A stretch of 64,000 bases of DNA from Agromyces sp. H66 (GTDB lineage: Bacteria > Actinomycetota > Actinomycetes > Actinomycetales > Microbacteriaceae), in NCBI RefSeq assembly GCF_004959775.1, contig NZ_SJZG01000013.1, forward strand, positions 1 through 64,000, read 5' to 3'. A model generated the notes under the pieces. The model had not been told where the DNA came from, searched no databases, and saw only the letters and a program-made list of their open reading frames with translations. The translations under genes were made by a program, and so were the position numbers. This document shows positions 52,764 to 62,215 of the stretch, in pieces; positions within the stretch are counted from its first letter, which is position 1; each line of letters opens with the position of its first letter.

Positions 52764-54112
52764 GGGTGTGTCCGATAAACGGTGGATCTGGCGTGGCGGT
52801 CATTAGTTGATTCGGCCGTCGAACGTGATCGCGAACGCGTTCAGCGCCGGCTTCCACCTCGTGACCCAGCGTGCCCGGCCGCGCCCGGTCGGGTCAAGCG
52901 AGCGCGTCACGAGGTAGAGGCACTTCAGCGCTGCGGCGTCGTTCGGGAAATGCCCTCGCGCCCGAACCGCGCGGCGGTAGCGGGCGTTGAGCGATTCGAT
53001 CGCGTTGGTTGAGCAGATGATGCGGCGGATCTCGATGTCGTAGTCCAGGAACGGGATGAACTCCGCCCACGCGTTCTGCCACAGCTGCCGGATCGCCGGG
53101 TACATGGTGCACCACTTCTCGGCGAACTCGTCGAACCGGGCCCGCGCCGCGGCCTCGGTCGGCGCCGTGTACACCGGGCGCAGATCGCGGGCGATCTGGT
53201 CCCAGTACTTCCGGGACGCGTACTTGAAGGTGTTCCGGATCAGATGGATGATACACGTCTGAACCGTCGCGAGCTCCCACGTCGTGTTGATCGACTCGGC
53301 CAGCCCCTTCAGCCCGTCGCACACCACGATGCACACATCCTCGACGCCGCGGTTCTTGATCTCGGTGAGCACCCCGAGCCAGAACTTCGCGCCCTCGCCG
53401 CCGTCGCCGGCCCAGATGCCGAGGATGTCGCGTTCGCCGGCGGTGGTGACGCCGACCGCGACGTAGAACGGCTTGTTCCGGACCTGCCCGTCACGGACCT
53501 TCACCACGATCGCGTCGATGAAGACCACCGGGTACACCCGATCCAGCGGCCGGTTGGACCATTCCGTGAGCTCGTCGAGCACCTTGTCCGTGATCCGGCT
53601 GATCGTGTCCTTCGACACCTGTGCACCGTAGACGTCGTCGAAATGCGCGGCGACCTCACCGGTCGTCAGGCCGCGGGCGGTCAACGACAGCACGATCTCG
53701 TCGATGCCGTCCAGCCGGCGCTGCCGCTTCCGCACGATCTTCGGCTCGAACGACCCGTCCCGGTCCCTGGGCACCTGGATCTCGACCGGGCCGACCTCGG
53801 TCAGCACGGTCTTCGCCCGCGTACCGTTGCGGGCATTCACGCCCGGCGCGGCGCCGTGCTTGTCGTAACCGAGGTGCTCGGTCAGCTCGGCCTCGAGCGC
53901 GGTCTCCAGCACGGTCTTCGTCAGGCTCCCAAGCAACCCGCCCGGCCCCACGAGGCTGACGCCCTGCTCCTTGGCCTGCGCGAGCAACTGCTTCGCGATC
54001 TGCTGCTGATCGATGATCTCTCCCGTCACAGGATCGATCATCTCGATGACATCGGTCATCGCCCTTCCTTTCGGTCAGGCCAAGCCAGATCCACCGTTAA
54101 TCAGACAGTCCC
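52764..54112 (-). mobile_element. IS256-family insertion sequence with 8-bp target duplication
   Basis: A 1349-base element. Its ends are about 29-base inverted repeats that begin GGG and share AACGGTGGATCTGGC, with a few mismatches outside this core. The flanks are perfect direct repeats, CCGTTGAC at 52756-52763 and 54113-54120, the 8-base duplication expected of this family. The single transposase gene reads leftward. The clean duplication shows a recent insertion. Confidence 0.95.
52803..54059 (-). CDS. IS256-family transposase
   Basis: A full-length 418-residue transposase. The DDE catalytic triad is placed in VFIDAIVVKV (Asp), VCDGLKGLAE (Asp) and STNAIESLNAR (Glu). The N-terminal DNA-binding part has LTEHLGYDKH and the standard ARNGTRAKTVLTEVG block. 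It cuts and joins the element ends. No frameshift was seen, so it should be active. ATG at 54059 is followed by MTDVIEMIDP. Confidence 0.95.
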   Translation of the reverse strand: MTDVIEMIDPVTGEIIDQQQIAKQLLAQAKEQGVSLVGPGGLLGSLTKTVLETALEAELTEHLGYDKHGAAPGVNARNGTRAKTVLTEVGPVEIQVPRDRDGSFEPKIVRKRQRRLDGIDEIVLSLTARGLTTGEVAAHFDDVYGAQVSKDTISRITDKVLDELTEWSNRPLDRVYPVVFIDAIVVKVRDGQVRNKPFYVAVGVTTAGERDILGIWAGDGGEGAKFWLGVLTEIKNRGVEDVCIVVCDGLKGLAESINTTWELATVQTCIIHLIRNTFKYASRKYWDQIARDLRPVYTAPTEAAARARFDEFAEKWCTMYPAIRQLWQNAWAEFIPFLDYDIEIRRIICSTNAIESLNARYRRAVRARGHFPNDAAALKCLYLVTRSLDPTGRGRARWVTRWKPALNAFAITFDGRIN

Positions 54113-54794
54113 CCGTTGACGGCGAAGCTTGGCAAGCGCTACTGGGATCGTCCCGAAGTAGCTCGGTGTCCATTTGTCATCGCGATCCAGGACTTTCACG
54201 ATGGGATGTCGATGACATATAGCGTTGGGGCGCTCCAGGCATACTTGTACGGATTGACGGTTGATGCGGGCGACAATCTCGTTGCCAACCCGACGACTGA
54301 GCATCGATGGGGCTCGAAAGTAGTGCCCTCAGGCTTCTTCGACTTGCCTGACGCAGAGCACGTTAGCGCCGTTTTGTTCAATGGCGCGGGAACGCTTTCA
54401 AAGTTCAATCGAATCGGTGTTGCAGCCGGGTTCGGGTCTTCCGACACCACGATCGTTCACGTGGGCTATCGGCTCGATCCTGAGACGCCCGCAAGTCCTG
54501 TGAGGTTTGCGGAGGAGGTGACGCCGGGACGGGAAGAACGATGGGTGGACGGGCTGAATGTCTTCCATAACCCCCGCGCGCTGCAGCCACTCCCGTTCGG
54601 CGCTCTCCCAGGTACCTGGATGCCGGCGAACTCAGCATGCGCTATCCCCGCGGCCATCTCTTCTCGAGCCGTACCGGCGTCATCAATCACCGCGATAGCG
54701 GGAAGCCTGAACGGGGGCGGGACTGATTGTCTTGTCCCGCGCCAGCCTCGATTGAGTCGGCTCGCACCGATCGATTCGCAGTGGCGAATAGCAG

Positions 54795-56816
54795 CTAACC
54801 GATAATGGCGTCATGCAGCACGATCCGCGCCAGCTCGTCCTCGCCGCCGGGCAGGACCCAATAGTGCAGCCGGCGCGCCGAGGGCGTGTTGCGCTCGATG
54901 GCGCAGCGCATGGCGTGGGCGCCGTCGTCGCGAACGACGTACGGTGAGCCGCCCGCATCCGACGTGCGGAGGCGGTGGACCTCGCGACCGTCCAGCCGCT
55001 CCGCGCGGCCGGTGAGCACGTCGACGACGGCCTTCATCGCCTTTGCGAACTTGTCGGCGTCGAGGGATTCCAGGGAGGCAGCGAAGTCCGCGCCGACGAC
55101 ATACGTCGGGAGCGGGTAGGCGACTTTGTCGCAGGCCGGGATGCGCTCGACCCACGCACAGCAGATCTCGTGCCGCACCCACGCCTCGGCGTCGATGAAG
55201 TCCGCACGACCGGCGAGCGCCGGCCGGCCCGAACCGTCCACCGCAGCCGACCCGCGCCGCGCGTACTCGCGGAGGCGGCGGGCAGCATCCGCCCGGTCGC
55301 CGCGCAGCCTGCCGAGCTCGGCGCGGAGCTCGGCGTTCTCCGCGAGCAGTTCGCGCGCGCGGCGGCGGTCCAGCTCAGACCCTGTGCGGAGCCGCGACAG
55401 CGCCGAGTCGGAGACGCCCGCGTCGGCGAGGCGCTGCTCGGCGGCGAGGCGGCGGGCCCGCTCCGCCTCGAGTTCGAGCTGCGTCGCCTGCAGCGCCGAG
55501 CGCGCCGACGGGCCGGGAACGGCGGCTGGCGCCGGCCCGAGCAGACGCGCCGCGACAGACGCGGGCGTCGTCGAGTCAGACGCGGACGCGGCATCCGGAA
55601 CCGAGGCAGACACGACCCGGCGCGGCCCCGGCCCTGGCAGCGGCCGGGGTGCCGCGACGGCGGGCGCGCCGGCTGCCGCACCATCGGGTTCGGGCGGTGC
55701 AGTGGCATCCGTCGACTCCACCGGCTGGGCAGCCAGCGGCGACGTTGTCGACTCCGCCGCCGGGCGCTGCGCGTCGAGCGCCTCGAGCTGCGCCTCGACC
55801 GCCTGCGAGTCATCCGACGAGCCGGTCGGCAGCGGACGATCCTCCCGCAGCCACGGTGTGCCGCCGGCGATGAGCGTGAGCGGCGGCACGATCGGTTCGT
55901 CGTCGTCCACGTCGGAGAGGCGCAGGTGCAGCGCCCCGGTCGACAGGTGCACGACCCGCGCCGCGACGACCTCGCCCTCGCTGAGCAGCAGGTCGACGCG
56001 GTCGAGCGGATTCGGCGATACATCCGTGCCGTGCACCCTGCTGCGATGCGACGGATGCAACGCCAGCTCGGCCTCGTCGCCGTCGACCGCGGTCACCAGG
56101 GCGAGCGTGACCGACGCGTGCGGGAACGCGTCGGCGAGGTCGGCATCGGATGCCGCGAGCTCGTCGACGACCAGGCGGTTCGTGTCCTCGTCGAGCGTGC
56201 CCGACACGCGGCATCCCTCGGCGAGGAGCCACTCGAGCGGCGTCGGGGGAGCCGTGAGCTCGGCCCAGATCGTCGACATGCCGCCGTCGTCGTGCACGAC
56301 GAGCGCGCGCGAACCGCCCGCGATGAAGCCGCGCATCTCGCCCGTGACCCGGCGGGTGCGGGCCGGCGTGTGCGCGAACAGCCCGGCCGCGTGGGCGTGG
56401 GCGACCGCGTCGGAGACGAGCTGATCGAGCGCCCGTCCCGGAGCGCCGCGGCCAGGGAAGCGCAGCGGCGACCGCCGCCAGTCGGGATCGGCGGCGAGGC
56501 CCACCGGGTACGAACGGCCCGCACCTCCGTACACCTGCAGCATGTCGGGCAGCAGGTCGTCGAGGTGCATGCTCAGCTCGCCCGTCGGCAGCACGGCCAC
56601 GTCGGCGACGTCGCCGACCTCGTCGAGCAGGCGCTGCGGATCGAGGGGCACGGATGCCGCGACATCCGTGCCGTTCGAACCGTGCGTGGTGGTCACCAGC
56701 ACGAGCGGGCGTGTGCGCGTCGGGTCGAGAATGCGGGCGGCGAGGCGCTCGGTCTCGGCGAGCGTGGTGATGCGCTCGGCGGTGCGCGGGCGTGTTGTCG
56801 AGGTGGGGCTCGTCAT
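54795..56816 (-). CDS. Large hypothetical protein with central coiled coil
   Basis: A 673-residue protein. The N-terminal 350 residues form several beta-rich blocks (GGMSTIWAELTAPPTPLEWLLAEGCRVSGTL, VTLALVTAVDGDEAELALH). A low-complexity Ala/Pro region (about 365-455) and a coiled coil (about 460-540: LEAERARRLAAEQRLADA, LLAENAELRAELGRLRG) follow. A C-terminal globular domain (about 560-673, WVRHEICCAWVERIP) ends it. No known family was recognised. It overlaps the end of the split nuclease-like gene by 11 bases, which may mark the right boundary of the island. Confidence 0.75.
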   Translation of the reverse strand: MTSPTSTTRPRTAERITTLAETERLAARILDPTRTRPLVLVTTTHGSNGTDVAASVPLDPQRLLDEVGDVADVAVLPTGELSMHLDDLLPDMLQVYGGAGRSYPVGLAADPDWRRSPLRFPGRGAPGRALDQLVSDAVAHAHAAGLFAHTPARTRRVTGEMRGFIAGGSRALVVHDDGGMSTIWAELTAPPTPLEWLLAEGCRVSGTLDEDTNRLVVDELAASDADLADAFPHASVTLALVTAVDGDEAELALHPSHRSRVHGTDVSPNPLDRVDLLLSEGEVVAARVVHLSTGALHLRLSDVDDDEPIVPPLTLIAGGTPWLREDRPLPTGSSDDSQAVEAQLEALDAQRPAAESTTSPLAAQPVESTDATAPPEPDGAAAGAPAVAAPRPLPGPGPRRVVSASVPDAASASDSTTPASVAARLLGPAPAAVPGPSARSALQATQLELEAERARRLAAEQRLADAGVSDSALSRLRTGSELDRRRARELLAENAELRAELGRLRGDRADAARRLREYARRGSAAVDGSGRPALAGRADFIDAEAWVRHEICCAWVERIPACDKVAYPLPTYVVGADFAASLESLDADKFAKAMKAVVDVLTGRAERLDGREVHRLRTSDAGGSPYVVRDDGAHAMRCAIERNTPSARRLHYWVLPGGEDELARIVLHDAIIG

Positions 56817-56925
56817 CGTTCATCCCTCCGGCCAGGGGATCGTGGGTTCACGGTATCGGCGACCGCCGTCGGTGGCGGTTCTCTGCTGCGCGCGTTCAGT
56901 TCTCGGTCAGAGTCAGCGGATTGAG

Positions 56926-56948
56926 GTGTACGCACCACGTATGTACAC
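56926..56948. promoter_or_regulatory. GTGTAC-N11-GTACAC inverted repeat upstream of TacA-like gene
   Basis: GTGTAC and GTACAC are exact inverted arms, with a nested TACG/CGTA pair inside. The site is 21 bases upstream of the ATG of the antitoxin-like gene and fits a ribbon-helix-helix operator. Confidence 0.55.
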
Positions 56949-56969
56949 TGTCCAAAGGTGGTGAGAGAG

Positions 56970-57275
56970 ATGTCGATTGAGGAACCAGGCCGTAGCGCGC
57001 GCCTCAACATGCGGATTTCCCCAGAGGCGCTGGAACTCATTCGGTCTGCTGCAGCGCGCCAACAGCAGGATGTGACGTCGTTCGTGCTGGGAACTGCGAT
57101 GGAACGCGCCCGCGCCATCCTTCTTGAAGATCAGGTGCTACGACTGAGCCCGCACGCGGTGCTGCAACTCGAGCGTGCACTCGAGGCCGACGCTGACGTG
57201 GTGCCACAGCTTGCCGACTTGATTCGTGCGACGCGTAATGGCGCGGAACAGCGTGCGGAGCCGCTGAACACCTGA
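56970..57275 (+). CDS. TacA-like (DUF1778) antitoxin, apparently orphan
   Basis: A 101-residue ribbon-helix-helix protein: RLNMRISPEALELIRSAAARQQQDVTSFVLGTAMERARAIL is the DUF1778 unit of TacA antitoxins. These block GNAT-type TacT toxins that acetylate charged tRNA. No GNAT gene follows: a hairpin and a convergent TM2 gene come next. It is an orphan or a solitary regulator. ATG at 56970 is preferred; two GTGs lie upstream in frame at 56958 and 56961. Confidence 0.8.
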   Translation: MSIEEPGRSARLNMRISPEALELIRSAAARQQQDVTSFVLGTAMERARAILLEDQVLRLSPHAVLQLERALEADADVVPQLADLIRATRNGAEQRAEPLNT

Positions 57276-57380
57276 GATAGAGGCCTCTTCGCTCGGTCGC
57301 CAAGGGATGACCCGAGCTCGGGGTCGTCGCGCTCAGCGTAGGGAGTGGGGTCGGCTGCAAGTCCGGTCAAGAGTGTGAAA

Positions 57381-57409
57381 GGGTCGACCGCGCAGTACGC
57401 GGCCGACCC
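57381..57409. terminator. Hairpin between convergent TacA-like and TM2 genes
   Basis: GGGTCGACCGCG pairs with CGCGGCCGACCC around a CAGTA loop, with one G-T wobble. It sits 105 bases after the antitoxin stop and 7 bases beyond the TM2 gene stop, so it probably ends both transcripts. Confidence 0.75.
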
Positions 57410-57416
57410 GTACTCG

Positions 57417-58556
57417 TTACAGCGACGCGAACGCCTCGAAGGTCACGCCTTCGGGCAGGTTCTCGACGTTCCAGAATGAGGACTCGAACTGCGCGGTGCC
57501 GCCCGCGGGCAGGCGATCGATGAACGCGAAATCGCTGCCGACGATCGTGCCCGCGGCATCCCGAGCGATCACCGCGACGGTGACCAGCTCCTGGTCTTCA
57601 TCGAACGTCGACGTGACCTTGCCGGTGACGTCGAGCCACCCGTACTCCTGGGCCGTCGCGATGTCGGACACGCTGAACGAGCCGGTCTCGGCGGCGGGCG
57701 ACGACGTCGCTGCGGCGCTCGTCGGACCGCGCACGTCGAGCTTGGCGATGGTGCCGGATCCGACCGAGAAGAAGTCCCCGACGACCACCGTGCGACCCTG
57801 CAGGATCGTCGTGTACTCGCTGCCCGAATCGAGGATGACGCCGTTCGCGTCGACCGCCTCGATGGTGATGCCGGCCGACGGGAAGACGTGGTCGGGGTTC
57901 GGGTTGTCGAGCACCACCGCGTACCACCACATGTCGGAGTCGAGGTCCTTGCCGAAGGCGGTCTCGACGACGCTGAGTTCCTGCACCGAGGGCTTGGCGG
58001 GTTCAGGCGCGGGCGCGGCATCCGCTTCGGGCTCGTCGCCTTCCTCACGGTCTGCGGGTGCCGCGGCCGCCGGCTGGGGTGCGGCGGAGGATGCATCGCC
58101 GGCGCGGTTCGCGGCGTTCACGCCGTTGATGACGAGCGAGACCACGAGCACGACGCCGGTGACGATCCATGCCATGGTGCGGTACTTCGCGTAGCCCTCG
58201 AGCGGGCGGCCGAGCTTGTCGCGCTGGGCGCCGGCGAGCACGAGGATGAGGTCGACGAGCGCCCACACGCCGAGGCCGCCGAGGGTAAAGAGCTTGCCGA
58301 GCGCGGTGCCGATCTTGCCGAGGTAGAACCGGTCGACGCCGAGGATTCCGAGGAAGAGGGCGAAGAGCCAGGTGGCGATGAAGGACTTCGGGGCGGCGGG
58401 GTCGGCCGTCGCGTACGGGTCGGGCGCCGGGGTCGGCGCGGGCATCGGTGCGCTCAGAGGCGCAGTAGCGCTCGTGGGCGCAGGCGCAGGGGCAGGCGCA
58501 GGCGTGCCCGCCGGAGCGTCGGCTCCGGTGCGTGCGTTCGTCGTGGGGTCGCTCAT
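57417..58556 (-). CDS. TM2-domain membrane protein
   Basis: A 379-residue protein. A Pro/Ala-rich N-terminus (residues 1-55) is followed by a TM2 domain ([33 protein letters not shown], with the usual G-x-DRFY motif), an extra helix ([17 protein letters not shown]), an acidic linker, and a beta-rich C-terminal domain (about 190-379, [16 protein letters not shown]). Likely exposed outside the membrane. Function unknown. It resembles the DUF2510 protein at 5150-6289 in layout. Nothing was seen in the 290 bases upstream. Confidence 0.82.
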   Translation of the reverse strand: MSDPTTNARTGADAPAGTPAPAPAPAPTSATAPLSAPMPAPTPAPDPYATADPAAPKSFIATWLFALFLGILGVDRFYLGKIGTALGKLFTLGGLGVWALVDLILVLAGAQRDKLGRPLEGYAKYRTMAWIVTGVVLVVSLVINGVNAANRAGDASSAAPQPAAAAPADREEGDEPEADAAPAPEPAKPSVQELSVVETAFGKDLDSDMWWYAVVLDNPNPDHVFPSAGITIEAVDANGVILDSGSEYTTILQGRTVVVGDFFSVGSGTIAKLDVRGPTSAAATSSPAAETGSFSVSDIATAQEYGWLDVTGKVTSTFDEDQELVTVAVIARDAAGTIVGSDFAFIDRLPAGGTAQFESSFWNVENLPEGVTFEAFASL

Positions 58557-58889
58557 GGTCGTTCTCTTTCGCTGTGAGGTCGGGTGCGTCTACAGAGCGC
58601 ATCGCCGTCGGGTCGACAGCTGACCGACGTTACTCAGGTGGACCGACGCGGCATGCCCGATGCGGCGGGTCGAGGCATCCGAATGGGCAAAGAAACCGAC
58701 TCTGATCAGCGGATGTCGCGGCATCCGCCCCACAACGGGGCACAACGCTCGGCGGCAGGTCCGGGAGTGGATGACGCTCCTCTTGGTTGCACGCCCCACA
58801 GATCGCGGAATAGGGTGATCACAAATGACCGAACAAATTCTCCGTAGATGACCGAATCGACAGCTCTCAAACGGACGAACGGAAGAAGG

Positions 58890-60149
58890 ATGGAACCTGA
58901 GTATCGCCCGAGGGTCGTCGACGCGCAGGTCGACCGAATGCTCAGTGCGATCGGCGGAATCCTGCTGGAAGGTCCTCGGGCATGTGGGAAGACGGCGACC
59001 GGCGGTGCCCACGCCCAGTCAGAAGTGCGCCTCGACGTCGATGACGACGCGCTCCAACTCGCTCGGATCGACCCGAACCTTGTTCTCGCCGGTGCGACCC
59101 CTCGCCTCATCGACGAGTGGCAGCTCGAGCCGAGGGTCTGGAATCACGTGCGGCGTGCCATCGATGATCGCCGTGCGCCGGGCCAGTTCATCCTTGCGGG
59201 ATCCGCGGTGCCGGCCGACGACGTCACCCGGCATTCCGGCGCCGGCCGTATCAGCCGCATTCGCATGCGACCGATGTCGTTGTTCGAATCCGGCCACTCG
59301 AACGGCCGAGTATCGCTGGCGGCCATCGCCGAGGGTCGCGCGATCGGCGCCGCCCAGTCATCGCTCACGCTGAGAGAGGTCGCAGAGCGACTCTGCGTGG
59401 GCGGTTGGCCGGGCCTGCAGCGGATGTCGGCTGCCGATGCCCAGCAGGTGCTCGGCTCGTACCTGGACGACGTGGCCAGAGTCGACCTCGCCCGACTCGA
59501 TGGAACGCGCCGACACGATCCTGCGCGGGTGCGACGACTCCTGGTATCACTCGCGAGGAACACGGCCACAGAGGCATCCGTAGCTTCGATCGCCCGCGAC
59601 ACCGGCGGCGAGGGTGCCGCCATCGACTCCGACACGGTGAGCGAATACCTCACTGCGCTCGAACGGCTCATGATCATCGAAGACCAGCCGAGCTGGGCGC
59701 CTCATCTTCGGTCGCGCGATGTTGTGCGCAAGGCCGCCAAACGACACTTCACCGATCCGTCGCTCGCCGCGGCCGCGCTCAACGCCTCACCCGCACGCCT
59801 GCTGAGCGACCCGAACACGCTCCGCCTCCTCTTCGAGTCGCTCGTCGTGCGCGATCTCCGGGTCTACGCGCAGTCGTTCGGTGCTCAGATACGCCACTAT
59901 CGCGACAGCGCCGGACGCGAGGTCGACGCCATCATCGAGATGCCCGACGGTGCATGGACCGCGGTCGAGGTGAAGCTCGGCACGAGCCAGGTCGATGACG
60001 CGGTCGCGTCGCTCGACGCGTTCGTGCAACGAATCGACACGGCGCAGAGCGGTGCGCCACGGGCGCGCATGGTGATGACCGTCGGCGGGTACGCGTACAC
60101 GCGCGACGACGGCGTGCTCGTGGTCCCGATCGGCGCCCTGGGGCCTTGA
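58890..60149 (+). CDS. AAA ATPase with DUF4143 domain, complete
   Basis: A 419-residue protein. Walker A is EGPRACGKTATG and Walker B is PRLIDEWQ. The sensor-like FILAGSAVPADD follows, with a linker winged helix and a C-terminal DUF4143 unit (about 310-419) containing EVDAIIEMPDGAWTAVEVKLG, a PD-(D/E)xK-like pattern. Such ATPases are common and of unclear function. ATG at 58890 with GGAAG four bases before it is preferred over the ATG at 58848. Confidence 0.82.
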   Translation: MEPEYRPRVVDAQVDRMLSAIGGILLEGPRACGKTATGGAHAQSEVRLDVDDDALQLARIDPNLVLAGATPRLIDEWQLEPRVWNHVRRAIDDRRAPGQFILAGSAVPADDVTRHSGAGRISRIRMRPMSLFESGHSNGRVSLAAIAEGRAIGAAQSSLTLREVAERLCVGGWPGLQRMSAADAQQVLGSYLDDVARVDLARLDGTRRHDPARVRRLLVSLARNTATEASVASIARDTGGEGAAIDSDTVSEYLTALERLMIIEDQPSWAPHLRSRDVVRKAAKRHFTDPSLAAAALNASPARLLSDPNTLRLLFESLVVRDLRVYAQSFGAQIRHYRDSAGREVDAIIEMPDGAWTAVEVKLGTSQVDDAVASLDAFVQRIDTAQSGAPRARMVMTVGGYAYTRDDGVLVVPIGALGP

Positions 60150-60220
60150 GCACTGACTGCGCACGCCCAGCTGTTCGCGATGGCCGCCCCAGAACGGGCG
60201 GTCGGCGTTAGCCTTGGCGG

Positions 60221-62083
60221 GTGACGACGCCCTTCGACGACCCTGAATTCCGTGCCCAGCTGGCGAAGATGGGGGTCGTGCACACGCCGGGCCTGGCCGA
60301 TCGGATGCTCGGTGAACTCGCGCCGCTCCTGAACGCGGAGGGCATCGATCTCGACGATCTCGAAGGCACCGACCTCGAAGACCTCAACGCGGCGCTCGCG
60401 AGGGCGACGGAGCGGCACAACCTCGCCCTGTTCACCCCGGTGGGGATGCACCGGGCCGGGGCGCTCGCGGTGCTCGCCCAATTCACCGAGGCGATCGCCG
60501 AAGGCGACGACGAACGAGCGCGCGCCGTGCTCGCGGCCATCGGACCCGAGCCCGCAGATGACGCCCCGGCGGTCTCGCAGGTCATCGGTGCGAGCCTCGG
60601 GCTGCTCGACGCCCGTCATGCCGATCCGGCGCTCCGCGCGGCGTTGGCCGGCACACGCGTTCCGAAGTGGGGTGGGCGACCTTCGAAGGCGGCAGCCGTC
60701 GACATCCTCGCGCTGGCAGCCAAGGGTCGGGCGTTCGATGCGCTCGACAGCCTCCACCGTCGGCACCGCGGGCTCGCCGTCTTCGAGGGGGGCGCGCTCG
60801 TCGTCGCCGCCTCGCTGATCGCGCAGGCTGCGGCCGAGGAAGTCGGGGTGAGCGAGGTCGCAGGGCGAGTGCTCATCGGCGAGGCGGCGCCGCCGTCGCG
60901 GAAGGCGGCGGCACCCCGTGCGTTTGCGAAGCCATCGGGCAACCGCGCTCATCGCCGAAGCCTGCCGAACGACCGCCGAACCCTTCGCGAATTCGGCGCA
61001 TGGCTCGAACGACAGTCCTCGATCGGCGCGCCGACCGTCGCCGACGAGACGAGGATGCTCGAAGCGCTGCTGGTGCTCGCGCGCAACGCGGGGCTCGATG
61101 CCAATGACCCCGACGACATCGACCCGCTCATCGACGTGCTCTTCGAGGACGATGACCCTGAGGCATCCGACGCGCTCGAGAACGCGCTCGACACGCTTCA
61201 CGACTACGTGCACTTCCGCCTCGAGACGTCTCGTGACGCCGACGGGTGGGAAGATGCCCACGAGGTCGTCGAAGATGCGATCGCCGAGATGCTCCCCGGA
61301 TCGGACGTGATCGCCGACGCCATCGACAGCGCCGAGCAGATCGACCCCGCGGAGCGGCGCGCAGCCCTCGCCGAGACCCGCATCGTCGCCGCCGTGCGCG
61401 ACCTGCTGGCGTGGATCGGGACGGGGCGGCCAGTGTCACCGTCGGGAGGCGTACGTCGCGCAGACATCGAACGGGTCGCGGCGATGATCGGCGTCTCGGC
61501 CGTCGGCGTCGCCACGCGCTCGTCAGAGGAGCGCGGGTTCCTTCCGCTCAGCGACGTCGACCTGGACGCCCCGCTGCCCGAGCCGGCGACCACCCGCGCC
61601 CGCTCGATGTACGAGGTCCCGATGTTGAGCGCCTGGTGGGAGGCGCTGGCGACCGCAGAGCTGATCACCCGAAGTGCGACCCGCGTGCGACCGGGCCCGG
61701 CTGCCGGGGAATGGCTCGCCCACCCGTTGCCGCCGCTGGAGTCGGCCGACATGGTGGTCGGGGTGTTCGTGGCCGAGGTGCTCACCGAGCAGAGCGCAGG
61801 CGCGATCCCCATGTTCGAATCCGCCGTCGCCGCCGAGTCGATCCGGAGGCTGCTGGCCGCCCTTTCACCCGAGAGCGTCGACGACGACGACACGGAATCC
61901 AGCGAGCTCGCGCGCATGCTGACGCCGCGTGCACTGCAGCGACTGAAGCGCCTCGAAGATGCGGGCCTACTGGAAGCCGACGCCGAGGGCGAGCTCGTGG
62001 TTCCTGTCGCGCTTCGCGGGGCGGTTGCGCGGGGCGTCATCCTGACGATGGCGATACTGTACGCGGAGGACACGGAGGAGTGA
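60221..62083 (+). CDS. Hypothetical protein, 620 aa
   Basis: A largely helical acidic protein starting with GTG at 60221 (MTTPFDDPEFRAQLAKMGVVHTPGLADRML). A basic stretch in the middle (KAAAPRAFAKPSGNRAHRRSL, about 225-247) separates two halves. The second half has an acidic patch (DDPDEASDALENALD-like) and a C-terminal winged-helix-like end (RALQRLKRLEDAGLLEADAEGELVVP). No enzyme motif recognised. It lies between two AAA/DUF4143 genes and may be unrelated to both. Confidence 0.7.
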   Translation: MTTPFDDPEFRAQLAKMGVVHTPGLADRMLGELAPLLNAEGIDLDDLEGTDLEDLNAALARATERHNLALFTPVGMHRAGALAVLAQFTEAIAEGDDERARAVLAAIGPEPADDAPAVSQVIGASLGLLDARHADPALRAALAGTRVPKWGGRPSKAAAVDILALAAKGRAFDALDSLHRRHRGLAVFEGGALVVAASLIAQAAAEEVGVSEVAGRVLIGEAAPPSRKAAAPRAFAKPSGNRAHRRSLPNDRRTLREFGAWLERQSSIGAPTVADETRMLEALLVLARNAGLDANDPDDIDPLIDVLFEDDDPEASDALENALDTLHDYVHFRLETSRDADGWEDAHEVVEDAIAEMLPGSDVIADAIDSAEQIDPAERRAALAETRIVAAVRDLLAWIGTGRPVSPSGGVRRADIERVAAMIGVSAVGVATRSSEERGFLPLSDVDLDAPLPEPATTRARSMYEVPMLSAWWEALATAELITRSATRVRPGPAAGEWLAHPLPPLESADMVVGVFVAEVLTEQSAGAIPMFESAVAAESIRRLLAALSPESVDDDDTESSELARMLTPRALQRLKRLEDAGLLEADAEGELVVPVALRGAVARGVILTMAILYAEDTEE

Positions 62084-62099
62084 GCGCGTCCCGACCAGG

Positions 62100-62163
62100 C
62101 TTTCACGTGGAGGGCGGCGAAACTCTCACGTGAGCAGCGACCAAACTTTCACGCGGGGCGCAG
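62100..62163. repeat. 23-bp tandem repeat with CTTTCACGTG core
   Basis: CTTTCACGTGG, CTCTCACGTGA and CTTTCACGCGG begin at 62100, 62123 and 62146, a 23-base step. The copies are imperfect but all carry TCACG with GACCAAA or GCGAAA before the next unit. They are directly upstream of the truncated DUF4143 frame and may be its promoter or the end point of the deletion that removed its start. Confidence 0.65.
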
Positions 62164-62215
62164 CCTCGATCGCGCCGCCACGCGGCAGGCCGCCGAGTTC
62201 GATCCGACCTCGTTC

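Larger units (their letters stand above)
52012..54805 (+). pseudogene. Nuclease-like gene split by an IS256-family element
   Basis: The 5' part (52012-52763) and 3' part (54121-54805) join in frame once the IS and one copy of its 8-base duplication are removed, giving 478 codons. The predicted junction reads GPLTAKLGKRYW. Near residue 185 to 215 WELYLYALLIEAGYSV, APDLLAIG and FGIEATTINP look like a PD-(D/E)xK core with the final Lys replaced by Thr. The last 60 residues are of low complexity and may reflect a second rearrangement. It begins 43 bases from the divergent SRA gene, so the two may share regulation. Function unknown; broken in this genome. Confidence 0.8.

Noticed and set aside
54975..56924. 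A 649-codon plus-strand frame opposite the large hypothetical gene
   Set aside because: Antisense shadow of 54795-56816, rich in Arg and Gly, with no motif. The minus-strand gene has balanced composition and coiled coil.
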